A stretch of 37,972 bases of DNA, taken from NCBI GenBank assembly GCA_945862935.1, contig CAMBBO010000004.1, forward strand, positions 1 through 37,972. Reading direction: 5' to 3'. Below the pieces are notes generated by a model. The model did not search any database, had not been told where the DNA came from, and saw nothing but the letters and a program-made list of their open reading frames with translations. Origin of the DNA: Pseudorhodoplanes sinuspersici (GTDB lineage: Bacteria > Pseudomonadota > Alphaproteobacteria > Rhizobiales > Xanthobacteraceae). Below are positions 25,413 through 33,797 of this stretch, one piece after another. Within the stretch, counting starts at the first letter, position 1. Every line of letters begins with the position of its first letter. A program made the position numbers and the translations under genes.

Positions 25413-27836
25413 ATGGCGTCAATCGATCGCAGTTACGAACGCGGACTTTTCTTCAGCGACGACTGGCGCGTGATCTTTCGCCGCCGTCTCGGTGAAATGC
25501 TTGGCGTCCTGATGATCGTGGTCGCCGTCACCGGCGGATTGGCGCTCGCAACATGGTCGGTGCAGGACCCGAGCATGAGCCATGCGACCGGCGCGACCGT
25601 TCGCAATCTCCTTGGCAAGCCGGGCGCTATCGCCGCCGACCTGTTGATGCAGTTGTTCGGCCTTGCCGCCATCATATTGATTTTGCCTTTTGCCGTGTGG
25701 GGCTGGCGGCTGATTACCCATCGCACGCTGGACCGCGAGATTATCCGCATCGCCGCATGGATCGCTGCAGCCGCCGCAGGCGCAGCGTTTGCCTCATGCA
25801 TGCCTATGACATCCGGCTGGCCGTTACCGACGGGTCTTGGCGGCGTGACAGGTGACGCTCTGTTGCGCGTGCCCGGATGGGTACTTGGCCCGCTTTCGGG
25901 ATGGAATCAGGCGGGCCTCGCCGGGATCACCGGCATCGCAACGCTGTTGCTGATCGCGGGCGCAAGTGGCGTGACCTTGCGCGGACGCGCATCGCTCGCC
26001 GACGACATTCATCGCGAAGCCGAAGAATTTGAGGAAGACGACGACCGCACTTCGATCCTGCTCGGCTGGATCACCCACTTTTTCCTCGGGATGCGCGCAC
26101 GCATCGGCCGCCTTATCGCCGCGCGGCGCGAACAATCGTCAGCCAAGGCGACGATTACCAATCGCCGCGAGCGGCTCGACCCAGAATTTGGCGCAAAACG
26201 CCGCGCACCCGTTGCGCGCGAAGAAGAGATCGACGACGCCGAGGATTACGAAGACGAAGAGCCAGAACCCAAGCCGCGCAAGGTGCGCGTCGCAAAACCC
26301 GTTCGCCGATCCGGCGGCTATACGCTGCCGTCGCTCAATCTTCTCACAACGGCGCGCGCAAGCGACCGTTCGGTTCCAACAACGGAAGAGATCGAGGAGA
26401 ACGCCGAGCAGCTCGAAAGCGTGCTGGAGGATTTCGGCGTCAAAGGCGAGATCATCAACGCGCGCCCCGGTCCCGTAGTCACGCTGTACGAACTTGAACC
26501 CGCGCCCGGCATCAAATCATCCCGCGTCATCGGATTGGCCGACGACATCGCGCGTTCGATGAGCGCCGTTTCCGCGCGTGTCGCGGTGGTCCCCGGCCGC
26601 AACGCTATCGGCATCGAATTGCCAAACGAGATCCGCGAAAAAGTTTACTTGCGCGAACAGCTTGGCTCGCCGGAATTCAGCGACTCGCCGATCAAGCTGC
26701 CGCTGTGCCTCGGCAAGACCATCGGCGGCGAACCGGTGATCGTCGATCTCGCGCGCATGCCGCATCTGCTCATCGCGGGCACCACCGGCTCCGGCAAATC
26801 GGTTGCGATCAACACGATGATTCTTTCGCTCGTGTATCGCCTGCAACCGGAGCAATGCCGCCTCATTATGATCGATCCGAAGATGCTGGAATTGTCCGTC
26901 TATGACGGCATCCCGCATCTGCTCACGCCCGTCGTCACCGATCCGAAGAAAGCAGTGGTCGCACTGAAATGGGCCGTGAAGGAAATGGAGGAGCGCTACA
27001 AGCGCATGTCCAAGCTCGGTGTGCGAAACATCGACGGCTACAACGTGCGTCTTGCCGAAGCAAAATCCAAGGGCGAGATGCTCTCGCGCACAGTCCACAC
27101 CGGCTACGACAAAGAATCCGGCGAAGCGATCTACGAGAAGGAAGAGCTCGATCTCGAACCGTTGCCCTATATCGTGGTCATCGTCGACGAGATGGCCGAC
27201 CTGATGATGGTCGCAGGCAAGGACATCGAAGGCGCGATCCAGCGTCTCGCCCAGATGGCGCGTGCCGCCGGCATCCATGTCGTTCTCGCGACACAGCGTC
27301 CTTCGGTCGATGTCATTACCGGCACGATCAAGGCGAACTTCCCGACGCGCATCTCGTTTCAGGTCACATCGAAAATCGACAGCCGCACGATTCTGGGCGA
27401 GCAGGGCGCGGAGCAACTGCTCGGCCAGGGGGACATGCTTTACATGGCCGGCGGCGGACGCATCAGCCGCGTGCACGGGCCGTTCGTTTCGGACGATGAA
27501 GTCGAAAAGGTCGTGCGCCATCTGAAGGCGCAAGGCGCGCCGGAATATCTCGAAGCCGTCACCCGAAGCGACGAGGAAGACGAGGACGGCGCGGTATTCG
27601 ACGCATCCGGCATGGCCGGTCAGGGCGCGGAACAGGATCTCTATTCGCAGGCGGTGGCAATCGTCCGCCGCGACCAGAAGGCATCGACCAGCTACATCCA
27701 GCGCCGCCTGCAGATTGGCTACAACCGCGCCGCCACGATCATGGAGCGGATGGAACAGGAAGGCGTCATTGGCCAGCCCAACCACGCGGGCAAACGCGAA
27801 ATCCTTGTTGGCGAAGACGGGCAAGATCGCTTTTGA
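25413..27836 (+). CDS. ftsK: DNA translocase FtsK
   Basis: FtsK anchors at the division septum and pumps chromosomal DNA to complete segregation. The 807-residue protein has four N-terminal membrane segments (about residues 28-50, 72-95, 112-132 and 168-190), an acidic linker ([10 protein letters not shown] and [14 protein letters not shown]), then the motor. Walker A is GTTGSGKS with Lys462, and Walker B is [12 protein letters not shown] with Asp592. The C-terminal winged-helix gamma domain, which reads DNA polarity sequences, covers [20 protein letters not shown] to GKREILV. The length is short-linker type, as usual in alphaproteobacteria. The gene lies in a run with aminotransferase, lolA and xthA. 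Confidence 0.97.
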   Translation: MASIDRSYERGLFFSDDWRVIFRRRLGEMLGVLMIVVAVTGGLALATWSVQDPSMSHATGATVRNLLGKPGAIAADLLMQLFGLAAIILILPFAVWGWRLITHRTLDREIIRIAAWIAAAAAGAAFASCMPMTSGWPLPTGLGGVTGDALLRVPGWVLGPLSGWNQAGLAGITGIATLLLIAGASGVTLRGRASLADDIHREAEEFEEDDDRTSILLGWITHFFLGMRARIGRLIAARREQSSAKATITNRRERLDPEFGAKRRAPVAREEEIDDAEDYEDEEPEPKPRKVRVAKPVRRSGGYTLPSLNLLTTARASDRSVPTTEEIEENAEQLESVLEDFGVKGEIINARPGPVVTLYELEPAPGIKSSRVIGLADDIARSMSAVSARVAVVPGRNAIGIELPNEIREKVYLREQLGSPEFSDSPIKLPLCLGKTIGGEPVIVDLARMPHLLIAGTTGSGKSVAINTMILSLVYRLQPEQCRLIMIDPKMLELSVYDGIPHLLTPVVTDPKKAVVALKWAVKEMEERYKRMSKLGVRNIDGYNVRLAEAKSKGEMLSRTVHTGYDKESGEAIYEKEELDLEPLPYIVVIVDEMADLMMVAGKDIEGAIQRLAQMARAAGIHVVLATQRPSVDVITGTIKANFPTRISFQVTSKIDSRTILGEQGAEQLLGQGDMLYMAGGGRISRVHGPFVSDDEVEKVVRHLKAQGAPEYLEAVTRSDEEDEDGAVFDASGMAGQGAEQDLYSQAVAIVRRDQKASTSYIQRRLQIGYNRAATIMERMEQEGVIGQPNHAGKREILVGEDGQDRF

Positions 27837-27946
27837 ACGCTATTGAGAATCATCGGGCTACCGGGTTACCCCGGAGGTCCGGCCAGTCGTCGTTTCGCCA
27901 CAGGCGGACTTTAACGACTGAAATTGGGGCGCGCATGGAGCACGGC

Positions 27947-28738
27947 ATGGCGAGGGGCTTGAAGGCTTTTCTCGGAGCATTGGCGGTCTTGTTGACCGTA
28001 ACGGGTATGGCAGCCGCTCAGGGCGTTCCGCTGCCGGTTCCCGCTCCCCAGCCAAAGGCTGGACAGCCCGCCCAGAAGCCTCCGCTCGTCACCGGCACCA
28101 CCCCCGCGCAATCCAATCCGGCCAAGACCGAAGACAACCCGCTCGCCGCGATCGGCAAGCTGTTCAATGCAAACAAGGACGACGGCAAAAGCGCGCAGCT
28201 GGACCCCAAGCAGCGCGAGCTTGCCGACAAGATCAGCGCTTATCTCTCCGGCATCCGCACGCTGGTCGGAAATTTCGTGCAGGTCGGCGCAGACGGCAGC
28301 AAGACCCAAGGAACGATCTATCTCGCCAAGCCCGGCCGCGTGCGTTTCGAGTACGACGAACCGAGTCCGATCGAATTGATTGCCGACGGCTCCTCGGTCG
28401 TTGTTCGCGACCGCAAGCTCGCCACGCAGGACCTTTATCCGCTGTCGCAAACGCCGTTGCGCTTCCTGCTCGCGGATCGCGTCGATCTCGTGAATGAGAC
28501 GAATGTTGTCGGCGTCTATTCCGACGAGGTGTTCAACACCATCGTGGTTGAGGAAAGCGCACTCGGCGGAAAGCACAAGCTGATGCTGATGTTCGGCGCG
28601 AAGGACATGGTGCTGAAGCAGTGGACCATCACCGATCCGCAAGGCTTCGACACCACCGTCGCCGTTTATAATCTCGACACCACCAAGCGGCCCGACCCGG
28701 CTTTGTTCAAGATCAACTACGAGATCATGCGCAACTAG
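27947..28738 (+). CDS. lolA: Outer-membrane lipoprotein carrier protein LolA
   Basis: LolA ferries lipoproteins across the periplasm from LolCDE to the outer membrane. The 263-residue precursor has a signal peptide (KAFLGALAVLLTVTGMAAA), then a Pro/Lys/Gln-rich linker of about 50 residues (VPAPQPKAGQPAQKPP), then the LolA beta-barrel. Typical segments are LVGNFVQVGADGSKTQGTIY, KPGRVRFEYDEPSPIELIAD and YPLSQTPLRFLLADRVDL. ATG 27947 has GGAG seven bases upstream; ATG 27935, four codons earlier, is also possible. It starts 110 bases after ftsK. Confidence 0.93.
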   Translation: MARGLKAFLGALAVLLTVTGMAAAQGVPLPVPAPQPKAGQPAQKPPLVTGTTPAQSNPAKTEDNPLAAIGKLFNANKDDGKSAQLDPKQRELADKISAYLSGIRTLVGNFVQVGADGSKTQGTIYLAKPGRVRFEYDEPSPIELIADGSSVVVRDRKLATQDLYPLSQTPLRFLLADRVDLVNETNVVGVYSDEVFNTIVVEESALGGKHKLMLMFGAKDMVLKQWTITDPQGFDTTVAVYNLDTTKRPDPALFKINYEIMRN

Positions 28739-28810
28739 CGGTTTTCCACCGCGCGCATCGGCGGGCTTGACCCGCGCGCGCTTCGATAACAAATGTTGCA
28801 CGAAGGACAG

Positions 28811-28834
28811 ATTGCCGGGCCGGTGCCCGGCAAT
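28811..28834 (+). terminator. Perfect 10-bp hairpin just before xthA
   Basis: ATTGCCGGGC pairs with GCCCGGCAAT around a CGGT loop, followed by AACTTTTC and then the xthA ATG, eight bases past the stem. It may terminate lolA transcripts or limit xthA translation; there is no ribosome site between stem and start. Confidence 0.55.
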
Positions 28835-28842
28835 AACTTTTC

Positions 28843-29658
28843 ATGCAACTCAAAATCACCACCTGGAACGTCAATTCGGTCCGTTTCCGCATCGATCTTG
28901 TGGCGAAGTTCATCAAGGCCAACCGGCCGGATGTGCTCTGCCTGCAGGAAACGAAATGCCCGGACGACAAGTTTCCGCTGAAGCGGTTCAAGCGGCTCGG
29001 CTACGAGCATGTCGCGATGAATGGCCAGAAGGGTTATCACGGCGTCGCGGTCCTTTCGCGCGTGCCGTTCGAAAGCAATTCAATTCGCGTCTTCTGCGAA
29101 AAGAAGGATTGCCGGCACATATCGGTGGTGCTCGGCGAACGCGCCGGCCTGAAAGACCCGATCACGGTTCACAATCTTTATGTGCCGGCGGGCGGCGATA
29201 TTCCCGATCCTTCGGTGAACGAGAAATTCGCGCACAAGCTTTCGTTCCTTGAGGAAATGCGCTCATCGCCCGATGTGCATGTGCGCGGCAACGAGCGCGC
29301 GCTTTTGCTCGGCGATCTCAATGTCGCCCCGCTCGAACACGACGTGTGGAGCCACAAGCAGCTTCTCGATGTCGTGTCGCATACTCCGATCGAATGCGAG
29401 AAACTCACCGCCGCGCAGAAGGCCGGACGCTGGGTCGATGCCTTGCGCGCATTCACGCCGGAGCCGCAGAAGCTTTACACATGGTGGAGCTATCGCTCAC
29501 CGGACTGGAAGACCGCCGACAAGGGCCGCAGGCTCGACCATATCTGGGTTGCACCTGCGCTCGCGGATCGCGTGTCGAACATCAAGATTTCCAAGGAAGC
29601 GCGCGGCTGGGCGGCGCCGTCCGATCATGTGCCGGTGACGGCGACGATCGAAGCGTAG
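28843..29658 (+). CDS. xthA: Exodeoxyribonuclease III
   Basis: This enzyme cuts DNA at abasic sites and removes 3' blocks in base-excision repair. The 271 residues contain the full exonuclease-endonuclease-phosphatase fold: TTWNVNSVRFR, LCLQETKCPD with the metal-binding Glu, YHGVAVLSR, HNLYVPAGGD, LLGDLNVAPLEHD, RRLDHIWV and the catalytic SDHVPV. The ATG lacks a Shine-Dalgarno sequence because a hairpin occupies the region. It is the last gene of the aminotransferase-ftsK-lolA-xthA run. Its TAG is two bases from the stop of the opposing cyclic-nucleotide-binding gene. Confidence 0.96.
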   Translation: MQLKITTWNVNSVRFRIDLVAKFIKANRPDVLCLQETKCPDDKFPLKRFKRLGYEHVAMNGQKGYHGVAVLSRVPFESNSIRVFCEKKDCRHISVVLGERAGLKDPITVHNLYVPAGGDIPDPSVNEKFAHKLSFLEEMRSSPDVHVRGNERALLLGDLNVAPLEHDVWSHKQLLDVVSHTPIECEKLTAAQKAGRWVDALRAFTPEPQKLYTWWSYRSPDWKTADKGRRLDHIWVAPALADRVSNIKISKEARGWAAPSDHVPVTATIEA

Positions 29659-29660
29659 GC

Positions 29661-30131
29661 TTACCGCACGCCGGTCTTCTTGAACGCGTCGCGCACCGCC
29701 GCAAGATCATGCACTGACTCGTCGATGCGGCTGGCGAAATGATCGCGCAGTTTGAGCGCCGCGTCCTGATGGCTTTCCAGCATCTTCATGAACAGCGAGC
29801 GCGGGATGCGGATGACCGTGGACGGCTCCGCAGCGCTCGCCGTGAGCGGATGGATGGTGCGCGTAATCAGCCCAAGCTCGCTCATCAATCCGCCCGCGCG
29901 CACCATGATCCTGCTGTCTGGATTTTCCCGCGGGCTGCCGGCGGTCAGCTTGAACGCGCCTTCCTGAACCACGTAGCCGGAATCGGCGGCGTCGCCTTTG
30001 CGAAACAGGATCTCGCCGCCATGCACGTAGCGGCTCTCCGCACCGATCGCGAGAACGCGCAAAGCCGACCGCCCTAGCAGGCGGAGCATCGGCACATGCG
30101 AAAGGAAATTGATGTCGTCCTCGATGGACAT
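29661..30131 (-). CDS. Single-domain cyclic-nucleotide-binding protein
   Basis: The 156-residue protein has one Crp-like cyclic-nucleotide-binding domain (about residues 10-125: VHGGEILFRKGDAADSGYVV, then LMSELGLI and VIRIPRSLFMKML) and a short helical tail, but no DNA-binding helix-turn-helix. It cannot act alone as a transcription factor. The phosphate-binding cassette is divergent (SELGLITRTIHPLTASA), so cAMP binding is uncertain. It starts 13 bases after the stop of the response regulator gene and is probably co-transcribed with it. The Shine-Dalgarno sequence is weak. Confidence 0.88.
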   Translation of the reverse strand: MSIEDDINFLSHVPMLRLLGRSALRVLAIGAESRYVHGGEILFRKGDAADSGYVVQEGAFKLTAGSPRENPDSRIMVRAGGLMSELGLITRTIHPLTASAAEPSTVIRIPRSLFMKMLESHQDAALKLRDHFASRIDESVHDLAAVRDAFKKTGVR

Positions 30132-30144
30132 CGGTCACTTACAC

Positions 30145-30831
30145 TTACGGGACGAGTTTGTAGCCGCCCGCATCCGTAACGAGGATAGCCGGATTCGCCG
30201 CGTCCTTCTCAACCTTCTGACGCAGGCGATACACATGCGTTTCGAGCGTGTGCGTGGTCACGCCGGAATTGTAGCCCCACACTTCCTGCAACAGCATCTC
30301 GCGCGACACCGGCTTCTGTCCGGCGCGATAGAGGTAACGGAGAATTGCCGTTTCCTTTTCCGTCAGCCGGACCTTGCTGCCCTTCGGATTGGTCAGCAGT
30401 TTGGAACTCGGGCGGAACTGATACGGCCCGATCGTGAACACCGCGTCTTCGCTCGCCTCATGCTGGCGTAGCTGCGCGCGGATGCGTGCGAGCAGCACGG
30501 CGAAACGGAACGGCTTGGTGACATAATCGTTCGCACCCGATTCCAATCCGAGAATGGTGTCGGAATCCGTGGTGTGGCCGGTCAGCATGATGACCGGCGC
30601 CTTGAAGCCGTTTTTCCGCAGGATGCGTACGGCTTCGCGCCCGTCCATGTCGGGCAGGCCAACGTCCATGATGACGAGATCGATCTGGCCAGCCTTGGCG
30701 GCCTGCACACCCTTCGATCCGGTATCCGCCGCGACCGCGTCGAATTCTTCATGCAGTGCAAGCTGCTCGACCAGCGTGTCGCGCAGCTCGTTATCGTCAT
30801 CCACGATCAGGATGCGTCGGACATTGGACAT
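30145..30831 (-). CDS. OmpR-family response regulator, CenR-like
   Basis: The 228-residue protein has an N-terminal receiver domain with acidic DDD at 11-13, phospho-acceptor Asp56 (LVIMDVGLPDMDG), Thr84 and Lys106 (NDYVTKPF). A winged-helix OmpR/PhoB DNA-binding domain follows (VRLTEKETAILRYLYRAG and TTHTLETHVYRLRQKVEKD). The segment RIRAQLRQHEASEDAVF and the C-terminus resemble, from memory, the alphaproteobacterial envelope regulator CenR; this is not confirmed. No histidine kinase gene lies nearby. It is upstream of the cyclic-nucleotide-binding gene and divergent from the transpeptidase-like gene across 126 bases. Confidence 0.9.
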   Translation of the reverse strand: MSNVRRILIVDDDNELRDTLVEQLALHEEFDAVAADTGSKGVQAAKAGQIDLVIMDVGLPDMDGREAVRILRKNGFKAPVIMLTGHTTDSDTILGLESGANDYVTKPFRFAVLLARIRAQLRQHEASEDAVFTIGPYQFRPSSKLLTNPKGSKVRLTEKETAILRYLYRAGQKPVSREMLLQEVWGYNSGVTTHTLETHVYRLRQKVEKDAANPAILVTDAGGYKLVP

Positions 30832-30957
30832 GCGAGATGAGGCCCCAAATAACGGTCTGGCGCTGGCAATTTGCCGGGCAATAGAGCAATTACCGCCAAA
30901 AGAGCAAGCGGAGACCTGCCCTTTGGGTTTCCACACTCTCGCCATGACCGCAGAAAC

Positions 30958-31488
30958 ATGAGTATTTCGACCATTCCCCGCATTCGCGTCCGCGCCCGGC
31001 CCGGCACCCGGACCAAAGGCATCCTGAGCGGACCCGGCTTTTCAATACCGATTTCACTGGGGCGTGGGGGCATTCGCGCCGATAAGCGCGAGGGCGATGG
31101 CGGCACCCCGCGCGGGACATTCCGGCTCATTCGCCTGTGGTGGCGGGCGGACCGCCATACGCGTCCCCTGACTGGCCTGCCGCTCCGCGCGATCGCTCCC
31201 GAAGATGCCTGGATCGAGGATCCGGCCGACCGCCGCTACAATCGGCACGTCCGCCGCGCGCCCGGAGAAGCCGGCGACCGGCTCAAGCGCGCCGATCATC
31301 TCTACGATTTCATCATCGAGATCGACCACAACACGAAGCCGCGCATTGCAAAACGCGGGAGCGCCGTTTTCATCCACGCGGCGCGTGAAGGATTTTCACC
31401 GACCGCAGGATGCGTCGGGCTGGAATTGAAAACACTGAAGCGATTGCTCGCGCGACTGGGACCGAAAACGCGGATTGAAATTAAATAA
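30958..31488 (+). CDS. L,D-transpeptidase (YkuD-like) family protein
   Basis: The 176-residue protein carries a YkuD-like catalytic segment, VFIHAAREGFSPTAGCVGLE, with His140 and nucleophile Cys152. Such enzymes cross-link peptidoglycan or attach lipoproteins to it. Earlier segments GDGGTPRGTFRL and ADHLYDFIIEIDHN fit the fold. There is no signal peptide from ATG 30958, which is odd for a periplasmic enzyme. The upstream frame is open to 30871 but does not encode a hydrophobic leader. The motif TAGC replaces the usual S/T-H/x-G-C. A hairpin follows the stop. Confidence 0.85.
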   Translation: MSISTIPRIRVRARPGTRTKGILSGPGFSIPISLGRGGIRADKREGDGGTPRGTFRLIRLWWRADRHTRPLTGLPLRAIAPEDAWIEDPADRRYNRHVRRAPGEAGDRLKRADHLYDFIIEIDHNTKPRIAKRGSAVFIHAAREGFSPTAGCVGLELKTLKRLLARLGPKTRIEIK

Positions 31489-31490
31489 GA

Positions 31491-31516
31491 CGCGCCGAAG
31501 TTTGATCTTCGGCGCG
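31491..31516. terminator. Hairpin between convergent genes
   Basis: CGCGCCGAAG pairs perfectly with CTTCGGCGCG around TTTGAT. It starts three bases after the transpeptidase-like stop and ends seven bases before the GFA gene stop. The T-tract is poor on both sides. Confidence 0.6.
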
Positions 31517-31522
31517 CCAGAT

Positions 31523-31948
31523 TTATTCCTTCACCTGCTCGCCCGATCCGCCAAACTCGGCCGGAAAATCCTTCATCTTCGGAAGTCCGTCCTTCATCGG
31601 CAGCACGGTCTCGGCGTAGTTGATGTGCAGCCCCGGCTTGAAATCCAATTCCGGCAGCGTGGCCGTAAACACGTCCACGAGTTGCAGCCCCGGATGGTTG
31701 GTCATCAGGTGGCCGCCGCACTTCTTGCAATATTGCCGCTCACTCGCCGGCGTCTTGCTGAACGTCGCCAAATGTTCGGAGCCTGCGGTGACACGCACTG
31801 CATCCGGTTTCCAAAGTGAAAACGCATTGACCGGTCCACCCGACCAGGAGCGGCACGACTGGCAATGGCAATAGCCCATGCCTTCCGGCTCACCCGTGAC
31901 CTCAACGTGCACGGCCCCGCAGAAACACTCGCCTTTGTACTTCGTCAT
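31523..31948 (-). CDS. GFA/CENP-V family zinc protein
   Basis: The 141-residue protein belongs to the family of glutathione-dependent formaldehyde-activating enzyme (Gfa). It has the zinc cysteines in GECFCGAVHVEV, YCHCQSCRSWSGGP and YCKKCGGHL. Most family members are uncharacterised and formaldehyde activity should not be assumed. ATG 31948 has AAAGG eight bases upstream. It follows the secreted His-rich protein gene on the same strand after 99 bases, and ends beside a bidirectional hairpin. Confidence 0.9.
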   Translation of the reverse strand: MTKYKGECFCGAVHVEVTGEPEGMGYCHCQSCRSWSGGPVNAFSLWKPDAVRVTAGSEHLATFSKTPASERQYCKKCGGHLMTNHPGLQLVDVFTATLPELDFKPGLHINYAETVLPMKDGLPKMKDFPAEFGGSGEQVKE

Positions 31949-32047
31949 AGTCTTGCCTTTCATCTCGTTCGATCTTGGGCGCGACACGCGCCATTGCGTG
32001 CGGGCAGCGGATACATCCGCCGCCCGCTTGTTGGATTTCCTGATGGC

Positions 32048-32599
32048 TCAGTGAACGAAAGGCACCGGGTAGACAGGATTCGCCGGGGCCGGCTTGACCG
32101 GGCGATAGACCGTCACGCCACCCTTCGAGCTCACGACTTCCATCGGCTTGCCATCGGCGCCGTTGCGGTGATCGCGGACGATCGTTCCCGGCACCGGATC
32201 TGCCGCGTTCCCACCAGGACGATGGTCGCGCACTTCAGCAGCGGGACGTGCTGGCGGAGGGGTACCTGCACCACCCCCGGACGGATTGCTTCCCGTTGTC
32301 GTCGGACGAGTATTTCCGACAGGATCTTTCGAACTCGATCCACAACCTTTCATCGGAACAATCCCGCAGTTCTTGCCAGACTTGTCCGAATATTTTTCGT
32401 GGTCTTTTTTTTTGCCGGAATGCTTGTCGTGATCGTGCGTCTTGTTGCTGTCGTGCTTCTCGCTGTTCATCTTCATTTCGTGACGGTTGTTTCCACCGCC
32501 GTTCTTCGCGATGGCGCTGTCCGCCACGAGCAGAAAGAGACTTGCAGCCGCAATCATGGCAACGTGAGGCAAATGCAGGTACGAATTTTCGTTGTTCAT
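32048..32599 (-). CDS. Secreted His/Lys/Asp-rich protein of unknown function
   Basis: I do not recognise this 183-residue protein. It has a clear signal peptide (VAMIAAASLFLLVADSAIA) cut before KNGGG. A highly charged stretch of about 45 residues follows, rich in His, Asp, Lys and Ser (THDHDKHSGKKKDHEKYSDK), then two cysteines (NCGIVPMKGCG) that could form a disulphide, a Pro/Gly/Thr-rich linker and a C-terminal part with a repeated VRDHR motif (EVRDHRPGG and IVRDHRNGA) and GGVTVYRPVKPAPANPVYPV. Metal binding by the His/Asp stretch is only an inference. ATG 32599 is fixed by AAGGA eight bases upstream. Confidence 0.8.
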   Translation of the reverse strand: MNNENSYLHLPHVAMIAAASLFLLVADSAIAKNGGGNNRHEMKMNSEKHDSNKTHDHDKHSGKKKDHEKYSDKSGKNCGIVPMKGCGSSSKDPVGNTRPTTTGSNPSGGGAGTPPPARPAAEVRDHRPGGNAADPVPGTIVRDHRNGADGKPMEVVSSKGGVTVYRPVKPAPANPVYPVPFVH

Positions 32600-32819
32600 C
32601 TCATCATCCTTTTTTATGAATCGCAGGGCGCCGCTGTCCCGCAAAGGCTTGCAAACTCGCAAGATTGCGCGACTTCGCGACACCGGTTCTGCGATGCGTG
32701 AGCGCGTTAGTAATCCCGGCGGCAGCGCGAGCGAATGATCGCGCGTCTGCGTTCCTTGACATGTCGTCCGGAATTCGTGAGCAAGGCCCGCAATTCAGGT
32801 CATTTTGGTCGGGGGCGAT

Positions 32820-33797
32820 ATGTCTGCGGACGCACTGTCAGACTTGCTGAAAACGGTGCGGCTCACCGGCGCGGCATTTTTCGAGATCGCGGCGAACGAC
32901 CCGTGGGTCATCGAATCTCCGGCGCGGAACGTGATGCTTCCGAAAATTCTGCCGGGCGCAGATCACCTGATCGCCTATCACGTCGTCACGATGGGCCGAT
33001 GTTTCGCGCGCACGTCCGACGGAGACACAATTCCGGTCGAGGCAGGCGAAGTCGTCGTGTTCACTCACGGCGACACGCATGTGATGTCGAGCGGTCCCGG
33101 CATGCAATCAGGTCCGACAAGCGCGGCGATGGTCGATACCATGACCTCCGGGCCGTTGCCGTTCCTGATCAACTTCGCCGAAGGCGTGGAGCCGACCACA
33201 AAACTCGTGTGCGGCTATCTTGCTTGCGATGCGCGGCCGTTCAATCCGCTGATGGATAATCTGCCGCGCGTCATCAAGGGCGGCGACCCGGCCGACGGCG
33301 ACAACGGATGGCTCGGCCAGTTCATCCGTTTCGCCGTAGCCGAATCCGCGGATAAGCGCGCCGGCAGCGAGGGCGTGCTTTCGAAATTAAGCGAGCTGAT
33401 GTTCATCGAAGTCATCCGCCGGCATCTGAATTCGCTGCCGCCGGGGCAAGCCGGCTGGCTCGCGGGCCTGCGCGATCCTTTCGTCGGCAAGACATTGTCG
33501 TTGATGCATGGTGCACCGGCGCGGAGCTGGACTATCGAAGACCTTGCAAAGGAGGCGGGCGTATCGCGTTCGGTTCTTGCGGAACGGTTCACTCAGCTCA
33601 TCGGCATTCCGCCGATCCAGTATCTCGCCAAATGGCGTATGCAGATCGCGGCGGAGCGGCTGACTGCCGGGCAATCGAACGTCGCCACGGTCGCAGCCGA
33701 GATCGGCTACGAATCCGAAGCGGCCTTCAGCCGAGCATTCAAGAAAAGTATGGGCGTTCCGCCATCGGCCTGGCGCCGCGACCGGCTACACGCTTAA
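32820..33797 (+). CDS. AraC-family transcriptional regulator with cupin sensor domain
   Basis: The 325-residue protein has an N-terminal cupin_6-type ligand domain (about residues 5-195; AFFEIAANDPWVIESP, VEAGEVVVFTHGDTHVM) and a C-terminal AraC DNA-binding domain with two helix-turn-helix motifs (WTIEDLAKEAGVSRSVLAER and VATVAAEIGYESEAAFSRAF, ending GVPPSAWRR). The effector and targets are unknown. GGGGGCG precedes the ATG. A TTGACA at 32756 has no good -10 partner. Its last 12 bases overlap the end of the opposing YggS-type gene. It is divergent from the secreted His-rich protein gene across 220 bases holding a short CTTGC/GCAAG inverted repeat at 32648-32663. Confidence 0.93.
   Translation: MSADALSDLLKTVRLTGAAFFEIAANDPWVIESPARNVMLPKILPGADHLIAYHVVTMGRCFARTSDGDTIPVEAGEVVVFTHGDTHVMSSGPGMQSGPTSAAMVDTMTSGPLPFLINFAEGVEPTTKLVCGYLACDARPFNPLMDNLPRVIKGGDPADGDNGWLGQFIRFAVAESADKRAGSEGVLSKLSELMFIEVIRRHLNSLPPGQAGWLAGLRDPFVGKTLSLMHGAPARSWTIEDLAKEAGVSRSVLAERFTQLIGIPPIQYLAKWRMQIAAERLTAGQSNVATVAAEIGYESEAAFSRAFKKSMGVPPSAWRRDRLHA

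Noticed and set aside
26517-27824. 435-codon minus-strand frame opposite ftsK
   Set aside because: It is a shadow of the conserved FtsK motor region, with no recognisable protein.
32648-32663. CTTGC-N6-GCAAG inverted repeat between the secreted His-rich gene and the AraC gene
   Set aside because: It is short and not repeated elsewhere that I can see; it could be an operator for the AraC regulator but there is too little to call it.
32756-32784. TTGACA as a -35 element for the AraC gene
   Set aside because: No acceptable -10 hexamer lies 16-18 bases downstream.
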